Positions 38,836-46,868 of a stretch of DNA of 64,000 bases are shown one piece after another; position 1 is the stretch's first letter; the number at the start of each line of letters is the position of its first letter. Under the pieces are notes generated by a model. That model did not search any database. It was not told the origin of the DNA and saw nothing but the letters and a program-made list of their open reading frames with translations. This DNA comes from Thermoanaerobaculales bacterium (lineage in GTDB: Bacteria > Acidobacteriota > Thermoanaerobaculia > Thermoanaerobaculales > Sulfomarinibacteraceae), in NCBI GenBank assembly GCA_035358815.1, contig DAOPQC010000002.1, forward strand, positions 249,306 to 313,305, read 5' to 3'. Position numbers and translations under genes: made by a program.

Positions 38836-40296
38836 TCACGCGCGGCGGACTTTGCCGTTCCGGTGGCGGAAAACCCCGCGAGTGTCAACAACTAACGGCG
38901 CGTACTCGAGGATGAGCTCATAGTCCACGGCGCGGTGGTCGGTTACGATGAGCGCGACGTCGATCGCCTGCAGGACACCAGCGGTCAACGCCACCGAGGA
39001 CATCAGTGGCAGATCGGGCCAGCTGCGCATCCTCGGCGCCGTCGGGATGTGCGGGTCGTGGTAGCTGACATGGGCGCCCCGGGCAAGCAGCAGGTCAATA
39101 ATCTCGAATGCAGGGCTCTCACGAGGATCGTCAACGTCGGGCTTGTAAGCGAGGCCCAACACCAAAACGCGCGAGTCCTTGACGGGGATGCCGCGTTCGT
39201 TGAGCGCCATGGATAGGCGCTCGGTGACATACTCCGGCATCCGCATGTTGACCTCGCCGGCGAGCTCGATGAACTTCGGCGACACGCCGTGCTCTCTCGC
39301 CTTCCATGCCAAGTAGAAGGGGTCAATCGGGATGCAGTGTCCCCCAAGTCCAGGACCCGGGTTGAAGCGCATGAAACCGAAGGGCTTGGTGTCGGCCGCG
39401 TCGAGTACGTCCCAGATGTCGATGTCCAAGCGGTCAAAAACAATCTTGAGCTCATTGACTAGGGCGATGTTAACCGCGCGGAAGATGTTCTCCATGAGCT
39501 TCGCGGCCTCTGCGATCCGCGCTGACCCGACACGCACGGTGGTCTCCATCACCTCCTCGTAGAGCGCTTCAGCGAGATCACCGGAGACTTGATCAACGCC
39601 TCCCACAACCTTGGGAGTGTTGGTCGTGCCGAAGCGAGGGTTCCCGGGGTCCTCGCGCTCCGGCGAGAACGCGAGAAAGAAGTCCTTGCCACAGACCAGC
39701 GACGGAAGTCCACTCGCGCTGGCCGAACGTGGTGAGTCACCACGGCAAGAGTCAGGCCGGTCGCCGGATCCGGCTCTCGCGGTGAACCGTTCGCCTCTCT
39801 CCACCTCCCGAGCGGTCTGGGGGTCCGAACAACCAGCATCGGTGTCGGCAAGGATCGGCAGCACCAGCTCGTCGGTGGTACCTGGGTAGGTCGTGGACTC
39901 CAGCACGATGAGCTGCCCCTTGCGAATTCGATTTCGAATTTGCCAGGCCGAGCCCTCGACGTAGCGCATATCAGGCTCGCGGTGCGGGCCGAGTGGGGTT
40001 GGGACACAGATCAGAATGACATCGGGTTCGCTGAGCCGTCCGAATTCGGAGGTGGCCGAGAAACGCTCCGACTCTACCGCCGCGAGGATCCGGCTGCGCT
40101 CGATGTGTTTGATGTAGCACTCCCCGCGCCTGAGACACTGAACCTTGTGCGGGTCGACATCGAAGCCGAGTACCCTGAAGCCCCGCTCGGCAAATGCAAG
40201 TGCCAGCGGAAGTCCAACGTAGCCGAGCCCGATGATGCCTACCAGGGCCTCGCGCGACTTGACCTTTGTGAGAAGAGACGAAGCGATTTCGTTCAT
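38836..40296 (-). CDS. wbpA: Nucleotide-sugar dehydrogenase, WbpA-like UDP-GlcNAc 6-dehydrogenase, with in-frame insertion
   Basis: The start is ATG 40296 (MNEIASSLLTKVKSREALVG); 40344 is also open. The protein has 486 residues. The NAD-binding motif GLGYVGLPLA is at 23-32, the substrate region at 90-140 (VPTPLGPHREPD, STTYPGTT), and the catalytic Cys in GLGGHCIPIDP (C321), followed by the C-terminal UDP-binding domain with VLGLAYKPDVDDPRESP. This is the WbpA/TviB/VipA branch that oxidises UDP-GlcNAc or a derivative to the uronic acid. Residues 155-198, between LPILADTD and CGKDFFLAFSPERED, are absent in the family as I know it; they are encoded by a 132-bp segment with a 17-bp palindrome. 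Reading frame and downstream motifs stay intact, so the enzyme may be active. It is the first step of the WbpA-B-E-D-I set in this cluster. Confidence 0.85.
   Translation of the reverse strand: MNEIASSLLTKVKSREALVGIIGLGYVGLPLALAFAERGFRVLGFDVDPHKVQCLRRGECYIKHIERSRILAAVESERFSATSEFGRLSEPDVILICVPTPLGPHREPDMRYVEGSAWQIRNRIRKGQLIVLESTTYPGTTDELVLPILADTDAGCSDPQTAREVERGERFTARAGSGDRPDSCRGDSPRSASASGLPSLVCGKDFFLAFSPEREDPGNPRFGTTNTPKVVGGVDQVSGDLAEALYEEVMETTVRVGSARIAEAAKLMENIFRAVNIALVNELKIVFDRLDIDIWDVLDAADTKPFGFMRFNPGPGLGGHCIPIDPFYLAWKAREHGVSPKFIELAGEVNMRMPEYVTERLSMALNERGIPVKDSRVLVLGLAYKPDVDDPRESPAFEIIDLLLARGAHVSYHDPHIPTAPRMRSWPDLPLMSSVALTAGVLQAIDVALIVTDHRAVDYELILEYAPLVVDTRGVFRHRNGKVRRA
39703..39834 (-). 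repeat. In-frame palindrome-containing insertion inside the WbpA-like gene
   Basis: This 132-bp segment encodes a polar Arg/Ser/Gly-rich peptide with no equivalent in related dehydrogenases. It contains CGTGGTGAGTCACCACG (39728-39744), a perfect palindrome around its central base. The boundaries are set by comparison with remembered family sequence and are uncertain by a few codons. Confidence 0.55.
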
Positions 40297-40344
40297 GTAC
40301 CCGTCCCGACCAGATGATCTATCGTCACTGGCGCAGTCTACCAA

Positions 40345-40483
40345 TCCAACGATGTGGGTGCTGATTCCCTATGCCAAGCACGCTGCATGGCAGCCGCATG
40401 CATCCTGGCGACATCATCGCCACCTGAGAGCCCGCCGCGGGAGAAAAGCCACGCCAAGAACACCTGCGGCCAGGAAGGCTACC
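40345..40483. other. Short intergenic region between wbpA-like and deacetylase-GT2 genes
   Basis: 139 bp with a TGCATGGCAGCCGCATGCA inverted repeat near 40384-40402; no promoter is certain. Confidence 0.3.
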
Positions 40484-42223
40484 CTACAGGCCCGACGAGG
40501 GGGCTGGCCGTCGCTTGAAGAGGCGGGCGGCGCTCAGCCGGGCGAGCAGCCGAAGGTGGCCGAGGATCGTGCGCAGGGTCTTCATCTTGGAGCGTCCGAG
40601 CAGCCGCACCTCGAGCACCGCCGGACACTCGATGATCCTGCCGCCCTTCAGGTCGAGCCGCCCGAGCAGCTCGGCGACGCCGAGGAACCCTCCCTCGCGG
40701 ACCTCCACGTCGGCGACCGCGTCGCGGCGGTAGACCCTGAAGCAGCTGGTGTAGGTCGCCAGGCGGTGGTGTAGCACTACGCGGTACAGCCTCGACAGCG
40801 ACTTCGACAGGAAGAGCCGCCAGCCCGGCACGTTACGGACCTCACCCTCTGCGTGGTACGGCGAGGCAGTGACCATGTCCACGCCGTCCTCGAGCAGCGG
40901 GATGAGCGAGGCGAGCTGCAGGGGGTCGTAGGTGCAGTCGCAGTCGATCGAGCACACGACGTCGGTGTCGGCGGCCCGGATGCCGGTCAGGATCGCTGCG
41001 GCGACGCCGCGGTTCGTCCCGTGCCGCAGCAGGGTGCAGCCGGGACGGTTGCCGAAGATCTTCTCGAGCGCCGGCAAGGTCCCGTCGGCGCTGCCATCGT
41101 CGACGAATATGTACCGAAAGTCGTACGCCGCCCCTAGTGAGCGCTCGAGGTTCTCGAGCGTGTTCGCGAGGTAGGGCAGGATCAGCTCCTCGTTGAAGCA
41201 GGGGACCACGACCGACACCGGGTCCCGCTCCGCCCGCGCCCTCTCCGCGTGCGATCCAGCCACGTGCAGCGGAGCGGATGTCGCACGCCTCTCCCGAACC
41301 GGGATCGCACTGTCGATCGGCAGTCCGAGGTGATCCGCGATCCCCGTAAAGCGATAGCTGCCCAGGTAGTACCGGATGATGTCGCCCATCTTGTCGAGGT
41401 TCCGGTACTGGCGGATCCGCTCGCGCAGCGGCGCCGCCTGGATCCTGGGCTGGTCGGGGTCGAGCTCCCAGACGTGGAAGTAGAAGAGGAACGGCTGAGC
41501 GTGCGCTCGCATCCACGCCGCCACCAGCCGCCGCATCAGCCAGTGCGGGAACTGCCGGGCGTAGTTGCCGCCGGCGATCGGCAGCGACCACCCGCCGACA
41601 GTGAAGGCCGGCAGCGGGAACTCCCGAATCTCACCGGCCGGCGCGCTGTGGACGTGTGGCGCGCGCCGCCAGGGCTCGCCGGCGTAACGGTGGAAGAGCG
41701 CACACACGCTCGAGTCGTAGCGGAACCCCTCCTCGGCGAGGACATCGAGCGCCCACAGGTCTCGCGGGCCGAACCAGCGGTGGGCGATCCGGTAGCCGTG
41801 CACGGCTCGCCCGGAGGCGCGCTCGAGCGCGTCACGAGAGCGCAGGAGATCCTCGCGGAACTCCTCCGAGCTGAGCTGATCGATGCTGCGATGGGCGTAG
41901 CCCTTGCTCGCGACCTCGTGGCCACGATCGACCACCGCACGGATCAGCTCCGGCATCTCGTCGGCGATGCAGCCGAGCACGAAGAAGGTGGCCTTCGCGT
42001 CGAACTCGTCGAGCAGATCGAGCGTCCTGCGTGTGTTGTCCTCGAATCGCCGTTCGAATCGGTACCAGTGCTCCTTCTCGACCACGCTCTTCAGCGGCGC
42101 GACATGGAAGTAGTCCTCGAGGACGATCGTCAGCAAGTGCCTGCGCGGGCCAGGGCAGACCGGCGCGTCAGTAACGGCGCCGGCGCTCGCCGGTGGCATG
42201 CCTCCGGCGGCCTCACTGTGCAT
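40484..42223 (-). CDS. Fusion of polysaccharide deacetylase-like domain and GT2 glycosyltransferase
   Basis: The protein has 579 residues. Residues 30-290 resemble the NodB/DUF3473 deacetylases found in exosortase (PEP-CTERM/XrtA) exopolysaccharide loci: LTIVLEDYFHV, ATFFVLG, GHEVASKGYAHRS, and a DUF3473-like end with FYFHVWELDPDQPRI. Usual metal and catalytic positions look altered: relatives commonly read D-x-E-D-(Y/W)-F where this has V34-L-E-D37-Y-F, and the first His of H-x3-H is Lys (K107), with H111 kept. Residues 335-570 are a GT2 (DPM-like) transferase: VSVVVPCFNEE, DDGSADGT, GTNRGVAAA, DCDCTYDP. The domain pair suggests polymer modification or transfer at the membrane, but the deacetylase half may be inactive. 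The nearest gene across the divergent gap is the 2-epimerase. Confidence 0.8.
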   Translation of the reverse strand: MHSEAAGGMPPASAGAVTDAPVCPGPRRHLLTIVLEDYFHVAPLKSVVEKEHWYRFERRFEDNTRRTLDLLDEFDAKATFFVLGCIADEMPELIRAVVDRGHEVASKGYAHRSIDQLSSEEFREDLLRSRDALERASGRAVHGYRIAHRWFGPRDLWALDVLAEEGFRYDSSVCALFHRYAGEPWRRAPHVHSAPAGEIREFPLPAFTVGGWSLPIAGGNYARQFPHWLMRRLVAAWMRAHAQPFLFYFHVWELDPDQPRIQAAPLRERIRQYRNLDKMGDIIRYYLGSYRFTGIADHLGLPIDSAIPVRERRATSAPLHVAGSHAERARAERDPVSVVVPCFNEELILPYLANTLENLERSLGAAYDFRYIFVDDGSADGTLPALEKIFGNRPGCTLLRHGTNRGVAAAILTGIRAADTDVVCSIDCDCTYDPLQLASLIPLLEDGVDMVTASPYHAEGEVRNVPGWRLFLSKSLSRLYRVVLHHRLATYTSCFRVYRRDAVADVEVREGGFLGVAELLGRLDLKGGRIIECPAVLEVRLLGRSKMKTLRTILGHLRLLARLSAARLFKRRPAPSSGL

Positions 42224-42712
42224 CGAAGTGGACCGCCGAAAGATCCTGGAGTGCGTCGTTGCGTGTTTCCTTCACACCAACCACCGAAGGTCGGTCCCGG
42301 GCTGACTCTCGACCCTTCGCCTGCCCGGGGCCCGAGGCTGAACTCCCGTTTCTCAGAGTATGCCACCGCGCGTCGGAATTATCCACGGCTCCCCAGAGCC
42401 GTGCTCTCAGCCGTCGGCTCTCGACGATTCGATTCGTCAATTGTCGCCGTTCCTCAGAACGGCGAGCTTCGTTTGACTTCCGAGGCGGTCTCGAACAGAA
42501 TGACGACATCTCTGGTCATCGCCGTCGGCTGAAAGGTGTACGGTGACCGCACAGAAGCACGAACCACGTGATGCCCTCGGCAAGGCCCGGCGGCGCGACG
42601 AATGCCCCGAGGCAACCGAGCGCGGTCGCCGGCGCCCGCTGCGAACCCGCACAATGCCGTGCCGGGTCCGGTCCACCTGCCCGACCGCGTCCAGTGATCG
42701 GGGACCTGCGGC
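42224..42712. other. Divergent intergenic region (489 bp) with several hairpins and a promoter
   Basis: No convincing gene lies here. Three perfect stems follow each other: CACGGCTC-ccca-GAGCCGTG (42384-42403), AGCCG-t-CGGCT (about 42408-42418) and TCGCCGTTC-ctca-GAACGGCGA (42444-42465). A promoter for the epimerase gene lies at 42473-42501. The hairpins are upstream of that promoter, so they belong either to an upstream-reading transcript, to a terminator or small RNA, or to protein-binding sites. Confidence 0.5.
42473..42501 (+). promoter_or_regulatory. Predicted promoter TTGACT-17-CAGAAT upstream of the polysaccharide operon
   Basis: TTGACT (42473-42478) and CAGAAT (42496-42501) are 17 bp apart. 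This would start the plus-strand operon 42713-49216 with a leader of about 205 nt. Confidence 0.45.
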
Positions 42713-43873
42713 GTGACCGCCCGAGTCCTCACCCTGTTCGGCACTCGCCCCGAGGTGATCAAGCTCGCCCCGGTCATTCGCCGTCTCGAGGAGTTTCCGT
42801 CCGCGTTCGAGACCGTCAACGTCGCCTCCTCGCAGCACACGAGCTTGCTCCACCCCTTCGTGGAGTCGTTCGGCATCCGGATCGACCACGACCTCGAGGT
42901 GATGCGCGCCGACCAGTCGCCGCACGAGGTGTGCGCGCGAGTGCTGACGGCCATGGAGTCCTTGCTTGCCGAGCTGCGGCCTGACCTGATCCTGGTCCAA
43001 GGCGACACTACCACCACCCTCGCCGGTGCCCTCGCCGGCTTCTACAGCCGCATCCCGGTCGGCCACGTCGAGGCCGGCCTGCGCACAAGCGATCCGATGA
43101 GCCCGTTCCCAGAGGAGATGAACCGCCGGCTGGTGAGCCGCGTCGCCACCTACCACTTCGCCGCGACCTCGCACAACCGGCGCACTCTGCGCGACGAGGG
43201 CGTCCCTGACGAGACCATCTTCGTCACCGGCAACCCGGTGGTCGACGCGCTCCACGTGATCCTGGCCCGGCCGCGGGATCGGGGTGCCATTGACGATGTC
43301 GTGGACGCGACCGACGGCAGCCGCCGCATCGTGCTCACCACGCACCGCCGCGAGAGCCTCGGCCAAACCATGCGCGAGAACCTCGCCGTCCTGCGGCGCT
43401 TCGTGGAGTCAAGTCAGGACGTCACTCTGATCTTTCCGGTCCACCCGAACCCGTCCGTCAAGGAGGCTGCGCGCGAGGAGCTGACCGATCACTCGAGAAT
43501 CCACCTCATCGACCCGCTCGGCTACGAGGACTTCATCCACCTCCTCTCGCGAAGCTGGTTGATCGTGTCGGACTCGGGTGGCGTCCAGGAGGAGGCCCCG
43601 ACACTGGGCAAGCCGGTCCTCATCCTGCGCGAGAACACCGAGCGTCCCGAGGCGGTGGAGGCGGGCGTGGCCCGGCTGGTCGGGGGCGACCCGCACCGGC
43701 TCGCCACGATGCTGGAGGAGCTCGACACCGATCCGTCGTGGATCGAGTCGGTCGGAGCGATCGACAACCCATTCGGCCGGGGCGACAGCGCGCGGCGCAT
43801 CGTGTCCGCCGTGGCGGAGTTGTTGGGCGTGAGCACGCCCAAGAATAGATTCAAGGAAGGCAGCGTGGCCTGA
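42713..43873 (+). CDS. wbpI: Non-hydrolysing UDP-N-acetylglucosamine 2-epimerase (WecB/WbpI family)
   Basis: The protein has 386 residues starting at GTG 42713; no strong ribosome-binding site is visible. The family signature is clear: VLTLFGTRPEVIKLAPVI, DLILVQGDTTTTLAGALAGF, VGHVEAGLRTSD, PFPEEMNRRLVSR, TTHRRESLG, and IVSDSGGVQEEAPTLGKPVLILRENTERPEA. It interconverts the C2 epimers of UDP-GlcNAc or of UDP-2,3-diacetamido sugars. Because the neighbours supply the WbpB, WbpE and WbpD functions, the WbpI role (UDP-GlcNAc(3NAc)A to UDP-ManNAc(3NAc)A) is more likely than plain WecB, but sequence alone does not separate them. It is the first gene of a plus-strand operon and is followed after 43 bp by the aminotransferase. 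Confidence 0.8.
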   Translation: MTARVLTLFGTRPEVIKLAPVIRRLEEFPSAFETVNVASSQHTSLLHPFVESFGIRIDHDLEVMRADQSPHEVCARVLTAMESLLAELRPDLILVQGDTTTTLAGALAGFYSRIPVGHVEAGLRTSDPMSPFPEEMNRRLVSRVATYHFAATSHNRRTLRDEGVPDETIFVTGNPVVDALHVILARPRDRGAIDDVVDATDGSRRIVLTTHRRESLGQTMRENLAVLRRFVESSQDVTLIFPVHPNPSVKEAAREELTDHSRIHLIDPLGYEDFIHLLSRSWLIVSDSGGVQEEAPTLGKPVLILRENTERPEAVEAGVARLVGGDPHRLATMLEELDTDPSWIESVGAIDNPFGRGDSARRIVSAVAELLGVSTPKNRFKEGSVA

Positions 43874-43916
43874 GCATCGCCTCGCCGCCTCGATTTCATT
43901 CAAGGAGATTGGTTCC

Positions 43917-45146
43917 ATGACAACGACGAGATCGACCGTGACCAAGATGGTCCTGCCGTCGGACCAGGACGCCTCGGGCCGGACCCTCGGCCAGGACGAG
44001 CTCGACCTGCTCGCCCAGGCGATCGCGGCCGGAAAGCTGTTCGCCCCCAAGGGACGCTTCGTCCACGAGCTCGAGGCCCGCTTCGCCGAGATGCTGGGCG
44101 CCTCCAGAGCCTATGCATGCACCTCGGGCAGCGCCGCCGTTCATACCGCGATCGCGGCCATCAACCCGGAGCCCGGCGACGAGATCGTCACCACCTCGGT
44201 CACCGACATGGGCGCCCTGACCCCGATCCTCTACCAGGGCGCGATCCCGGTCTTCGCCGACGTCGATCCGATCACCTGCAACGTCACGGCCCGGACCATC
44301 GAGGAGCGGCTGAGCGGTCGCACCAAGGCGATCATCGTCACCCACCTCTTCGGCTCGCCGTGCGACATGACCTCGATCATGGCGCTCGCCGACTCGAGGG
44401 GCATCCCGGTCATCGAGGACTCCGCGCAGGCGCTCATGGCCGAGCACCGGGGCCGCAAGGTCGGTAGCTTCGGCTCCGTCGGCTGCTTCAGCCTCCAGCA
44501 GGGCAAGCACATCACCACCGGAGAGGGTGGGCTGGTGGTCTCGAACGACCCCGAGATCGCACGCCGGCTCTTCCTGTACATCAACAAGGCCTGGGGCTAC
44601 GGCGACGAGAAGCCCGACCACTACTTCCTGGCGCTCAACTACCGGATGAACGAGATCACCGGAGCGGTCGCGGTGGCCCAGCTCGCCAAGCTCCGCGAGG
44701 TCGCCGAACGCCGCATCGCGTCCGCCGGCCAACTCACCACCATGCTCGAAGGCGTCCCCGGGATCACCACGCCGCCTGTCCCGGACGGCGATGTCCACAC
44801 CTTTTGGAAGTACTGCCTCAACGTCGACCCCGATATCATCCAGGGTGGCTCGCCGGCGCTCGGCGGCGCCCTCAAGGAGTTCGACATCGCGTCGGCCCCT
44901 CGCTACATCCAGAAGCCGTCGTTCATGTGCCAGATCTTCCGCGAGCAGCGCACGTTCGGCGAGAGCCGCTGGCCGTTCACGCTGGCGCGGCCGGAGGCCG
45001 TCGACTACGATCCAACCAAGTTCCCGGGCACGATGCGGGGCCTCGAGCGGATCCTGGTGCTGCCCTGGAACGAGAAGTACACGACCGAGCACGTGCGCTA
45101 CATCGCGGACGCCGTGCACAGCTCGGTTACCAAGCTGGCGAGGTGA
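43917..45146 (+). CDS. wbpE: DegT/DnrJ/EryC1/StrS-family sugar aminotransferase (WbpE-like)
   Basis: The protein has 409 residues; AAGGAGATTGGTTCC precedes the ATG. The N-terminal sequence is followed by GKLFAPKGRFVHELEARFAEMLGASRAYACTSGSAAVHTAI and EIVTTSVTDMG, then IEDSAQA, and the PLP Lys in CFSLQQGKHITTGEGG (K197). These sugar aminotransferases use glutamate to aminate a keto-sugar nucleotide. In this setting (dehydrogenase, oxidase, acetyltransferase, epimerase) the likely substrate is UDP-3-keto-GlcNAcA, giving the 3-amino sugar as WbpE does. The sequence is somewhat longer than typical WbpE (about 360 residues), mainly from its N-terminal extension and C-terminal loops. The oxidoreductase gene begins 4 bp after the stop. 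Confidence 0.8.
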   Translation: MTTTRSTVTKMVLPSDQDASGRTLGQDELDLLAQAIAAGKLFAPKGRFVHELEARFAEMLGASRAYACTSGSAAVHTAIAAINPEPGDEIVTTSVTDMGALTPILYQGAIPVFADVDPITCNVTARTIEERLSGRTKAIIVTHLFGSPCDMTSIMALADSRGIPVIEDSAQALMAEHRGRKVGSFGSVGCFSLQQGKHITTGEGGLVVSNDPEIARRLFLYINKAWGYGDEKPDHYFLALNYRMNEITGAVAVAQLAKLREVAERRIASAGQLTTMLEGVPGITTPPVPDGDVHTFWKYCLNVDPDIIQGGSPALGGALKEFDIASAPRYIQKPSFMCQIFREQRTFGESRWPFTLARPEAVDYDPTKFPGTMRGLERILVLPWNEKYTTEHVRYIADAVHSSVTKLAR

Positions 45147-45150
45147 GGTC

Positions 45151-46158
45151 ATGCGATACGACAGGGTCCGCTTCGGCATCGTCGGCGCCGGCGCCATCTC
45201 CCAGGGCTACGGCCAGGCCTTCCAGGGCTGCGGCGAGGCCGTGGCCGTGGCCGTGGCCGACACCCGGCTCGACGCGGCGAAGTCGCTCGGCGAGGTGCTC
45301 GGCTGCCCGGCCTTCACCTCGCACGCGGCGATGGCCGACGCCTGCGAGCTCGACGCGGTGCTGATCTGCACCCCACCGTCGAGCCACGCGGAGATCTGCC
45401 TGGACTTCATCGACCGCGGCGTCAACGTGCTTTGCGAGAAGCCGTTCACCGTCACCGTCGCGGAGGCCGAGACGGTGGTCTGCACGGCGCGCGAGAAGGG
45501 CGTCAAGATCACCATGGCGTCCAAGTTCCGCTACGTCGACGACGTCATCCGCGCCAAGCAGATCGTCGACTCCGGGATCCTCGGTGACGTCGTGCTCTTC
45601 GACAACGCCTTCACTGCGCGGGTCGACATGTCCAGGCGCTGGAACTCCGATCCCACGATCAGCGGAGGCGGCGTGCTGATCGACAACGGCACCCACTCGG
45701 TGGACATCGCCCGCTACTTCCTCGGCCCGCTCTCCGGCGTCCACGTCATGGAGGGCCGGCGCAGCCAAGGCCTAAAGGTTGAGGACACGGTGCAAGTGTT
45801 CGTTCGCTCAGAACGCGGTGCCATGGGAACCATCGACCTGTCGTGGAGCATCAACAAGGAGCTGGAGCGATACATCAGCATCTACGGCAGCCAGGGCACG
45901 GTGATCGTCGGGTGGAAGAAGTCCAGGTACCGCCAGGCCTCATCGCCCGACTGGGTTTCGTTCGGCACCGGCTACGATAAAGTCCGCGCCTTCCGCAACC
46001 AGATCGTCAACTTCAGCCGCGCCATCCGCGGCGACGATGTCCTCCTGATCGACGGCACCGATGCCCTGGCGTCGGTTCGCGTCGTCGACGCCGCCTACCA
46101 GTCGCTGCAACAGAACCACTGGATCAGCGTCAGCAACGGCGCGAGCGCGACGGCGTAA
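45151..46158 (+). CDS. wbpB: Gfo/Idh/MocA-family sugar-nucleotide oxidase (WbpB-like)
   Basis: The protein has 335 residues starting at ATG 45151 (MRYDRVRFGIVGAGAISQGYG), with a GGTGAGG-like site just upstream. The NAD-binding GIVGAGAISQGYG is at 9-21; the conserved CEKPF is at about 95 and the C-terminal alpha/beta domain contains SGGGVLIDNGTHSVDIARYFLG. In the Wbp pathway WbpB oxidises the C3 hydroxyl of UDP-GlcNAcA to a ketone for the aminotransferase, recycling its NAD with 2-oxoglutarate. Its position between the aminotransferase and the acetyltransferase supports this role. The specificity is inferred from context. Confidence 0.8.
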   Translation: MRYDRVRFGIVGAGAISQGYGQAFQGCGEAVAVAVADTRLDAAKSLGEVLGCPAFTSHAAMADACELDAVLICTPPSSHAEICLDFIDRGVNVLCEKPFTVTVAEAETVVCTAREKGVKITMASKFRYVDDVIRAKQIVDSGILGDVVLFDNAFTARVDMSRRWNSDPTISGGGVLIDNGTHSVDIARYFLGPLSGVHVMEGRRSQGLKVEDTVQVFVRSERGAMGTIDLSWSINKELERYISIYGSQGTVIVGWKKSRYRQASSPDWVSFGTGYDKVRAFRNQIVNFSRAIRGDDVLLIDGTDALASVRVVDAAYQSLQQNHWISVSNGASATA

Positions 46159-46180
46159 GCTGGCAGAGAGCGAGGCGAGC

Positions 46181-46804
46181 GTGGCGACCCGCATCCACCC
46201 GACCGCGATCATCGAGGACGGCGTCGTGATCGGCGACGGCACCTCGATCTGGGACAACGTCCACATCCGGCACGGCGCCACCATCGGCCGCGACTGCATC
46301 GTCGGCGAGAAGAGCTACATCGCCTACGACGTGAAGATCGGCGACCTGGTCAAAATCAACGCCATGGTCTACATATGCACCGCCGTGACCATCGAGGACG
46401 GGGTCATGATCAGCGCCGGCACGGTCTTCACCAACGACCGCTTCCCGCGAGCGACGACTGTCGACCTGGCGCGCCTCCGTCCGTCAGAGCCCGACGCGGA
46501 CACGCTGCCGACCCTGGTCCGAGCCGGAGCGACCATAGGCGCCGGCTGCGTGATCGGCAACGATCTGGAGATCGGCCGTTTCGCGATGGTCGGCATGGGC
46601 GCCCTGGTCACCAAGTCGGTGGCCGACTTCCACCTCGTGCTCGGCCACCCGGCGCGTCCGGTCGGCTGCGTCTGCCGCTGCGGCCACCTGCTCGTTCGCC
46701 TTGACGACATGAGAGAGCCGGTGATGGATGCCTCCTGCGGCCACTGCGGCCTACCCTACCGGATCAGCGGGCACAAGGTTGAGGAGCTCAACCCGCCGTC
46801 ATGA
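46181..46804 (+). CDS. wbpD: Left-handed beta-helix acetyltransferase (WbpD-like) with C-terminal zinc ribbon
   Basis: The start is GTG 46181 behind a GAG-rich stretch. The protein has 207 residues. Hexapeptide repeats form residues 5-165: IHPTAIIEDGVVIGDGTSIWDNVHIRHGA..., VYICTAVTIEDGVMISAGTVFTNDRFPR, ATIGAGCVIGNDLEIGRFAMVGMGALVTKSV. The loop FTNDRFPRA is characteristic of the WbpD/WlbB group, which acetylates the 3-amino group of UDP-GlcNAc(3N)A. After the usual end (HLVLGHPARPVGCVC) there is an extra C-terminal segment with four Cys pairs (CVCRCGH and CGHCGLPY), a probable zinc ribbon seen in many members. It closes the aminotransferase-oxidase-acetyltransferase series. Confidence 0.85.
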   Translation: MATRIHPTAIIEDGVVIGDGTSIWDNVHIRHGATIGRDCIVGEKSYIAYDVKIGDLVKINAMVYICTAVTIEDGVMISAGTVFTNDRFPRATTVDLARLRPSEPDADTLPTLVRAGATIGAGCVIGNDLEIGRFAMVGMGALVTKSVADFHLVLGHPARPVGCVCRCGHLLVRLDDMREPVMDASCGHCGLPYRISGHKVEELNPPS

Positions 46805-46868
46805 CGACCCGCCGGCTCAGATCGCGGCGCTGCGCTCGCCCCCACAGCCCGACACGGAGCCGCGACTC

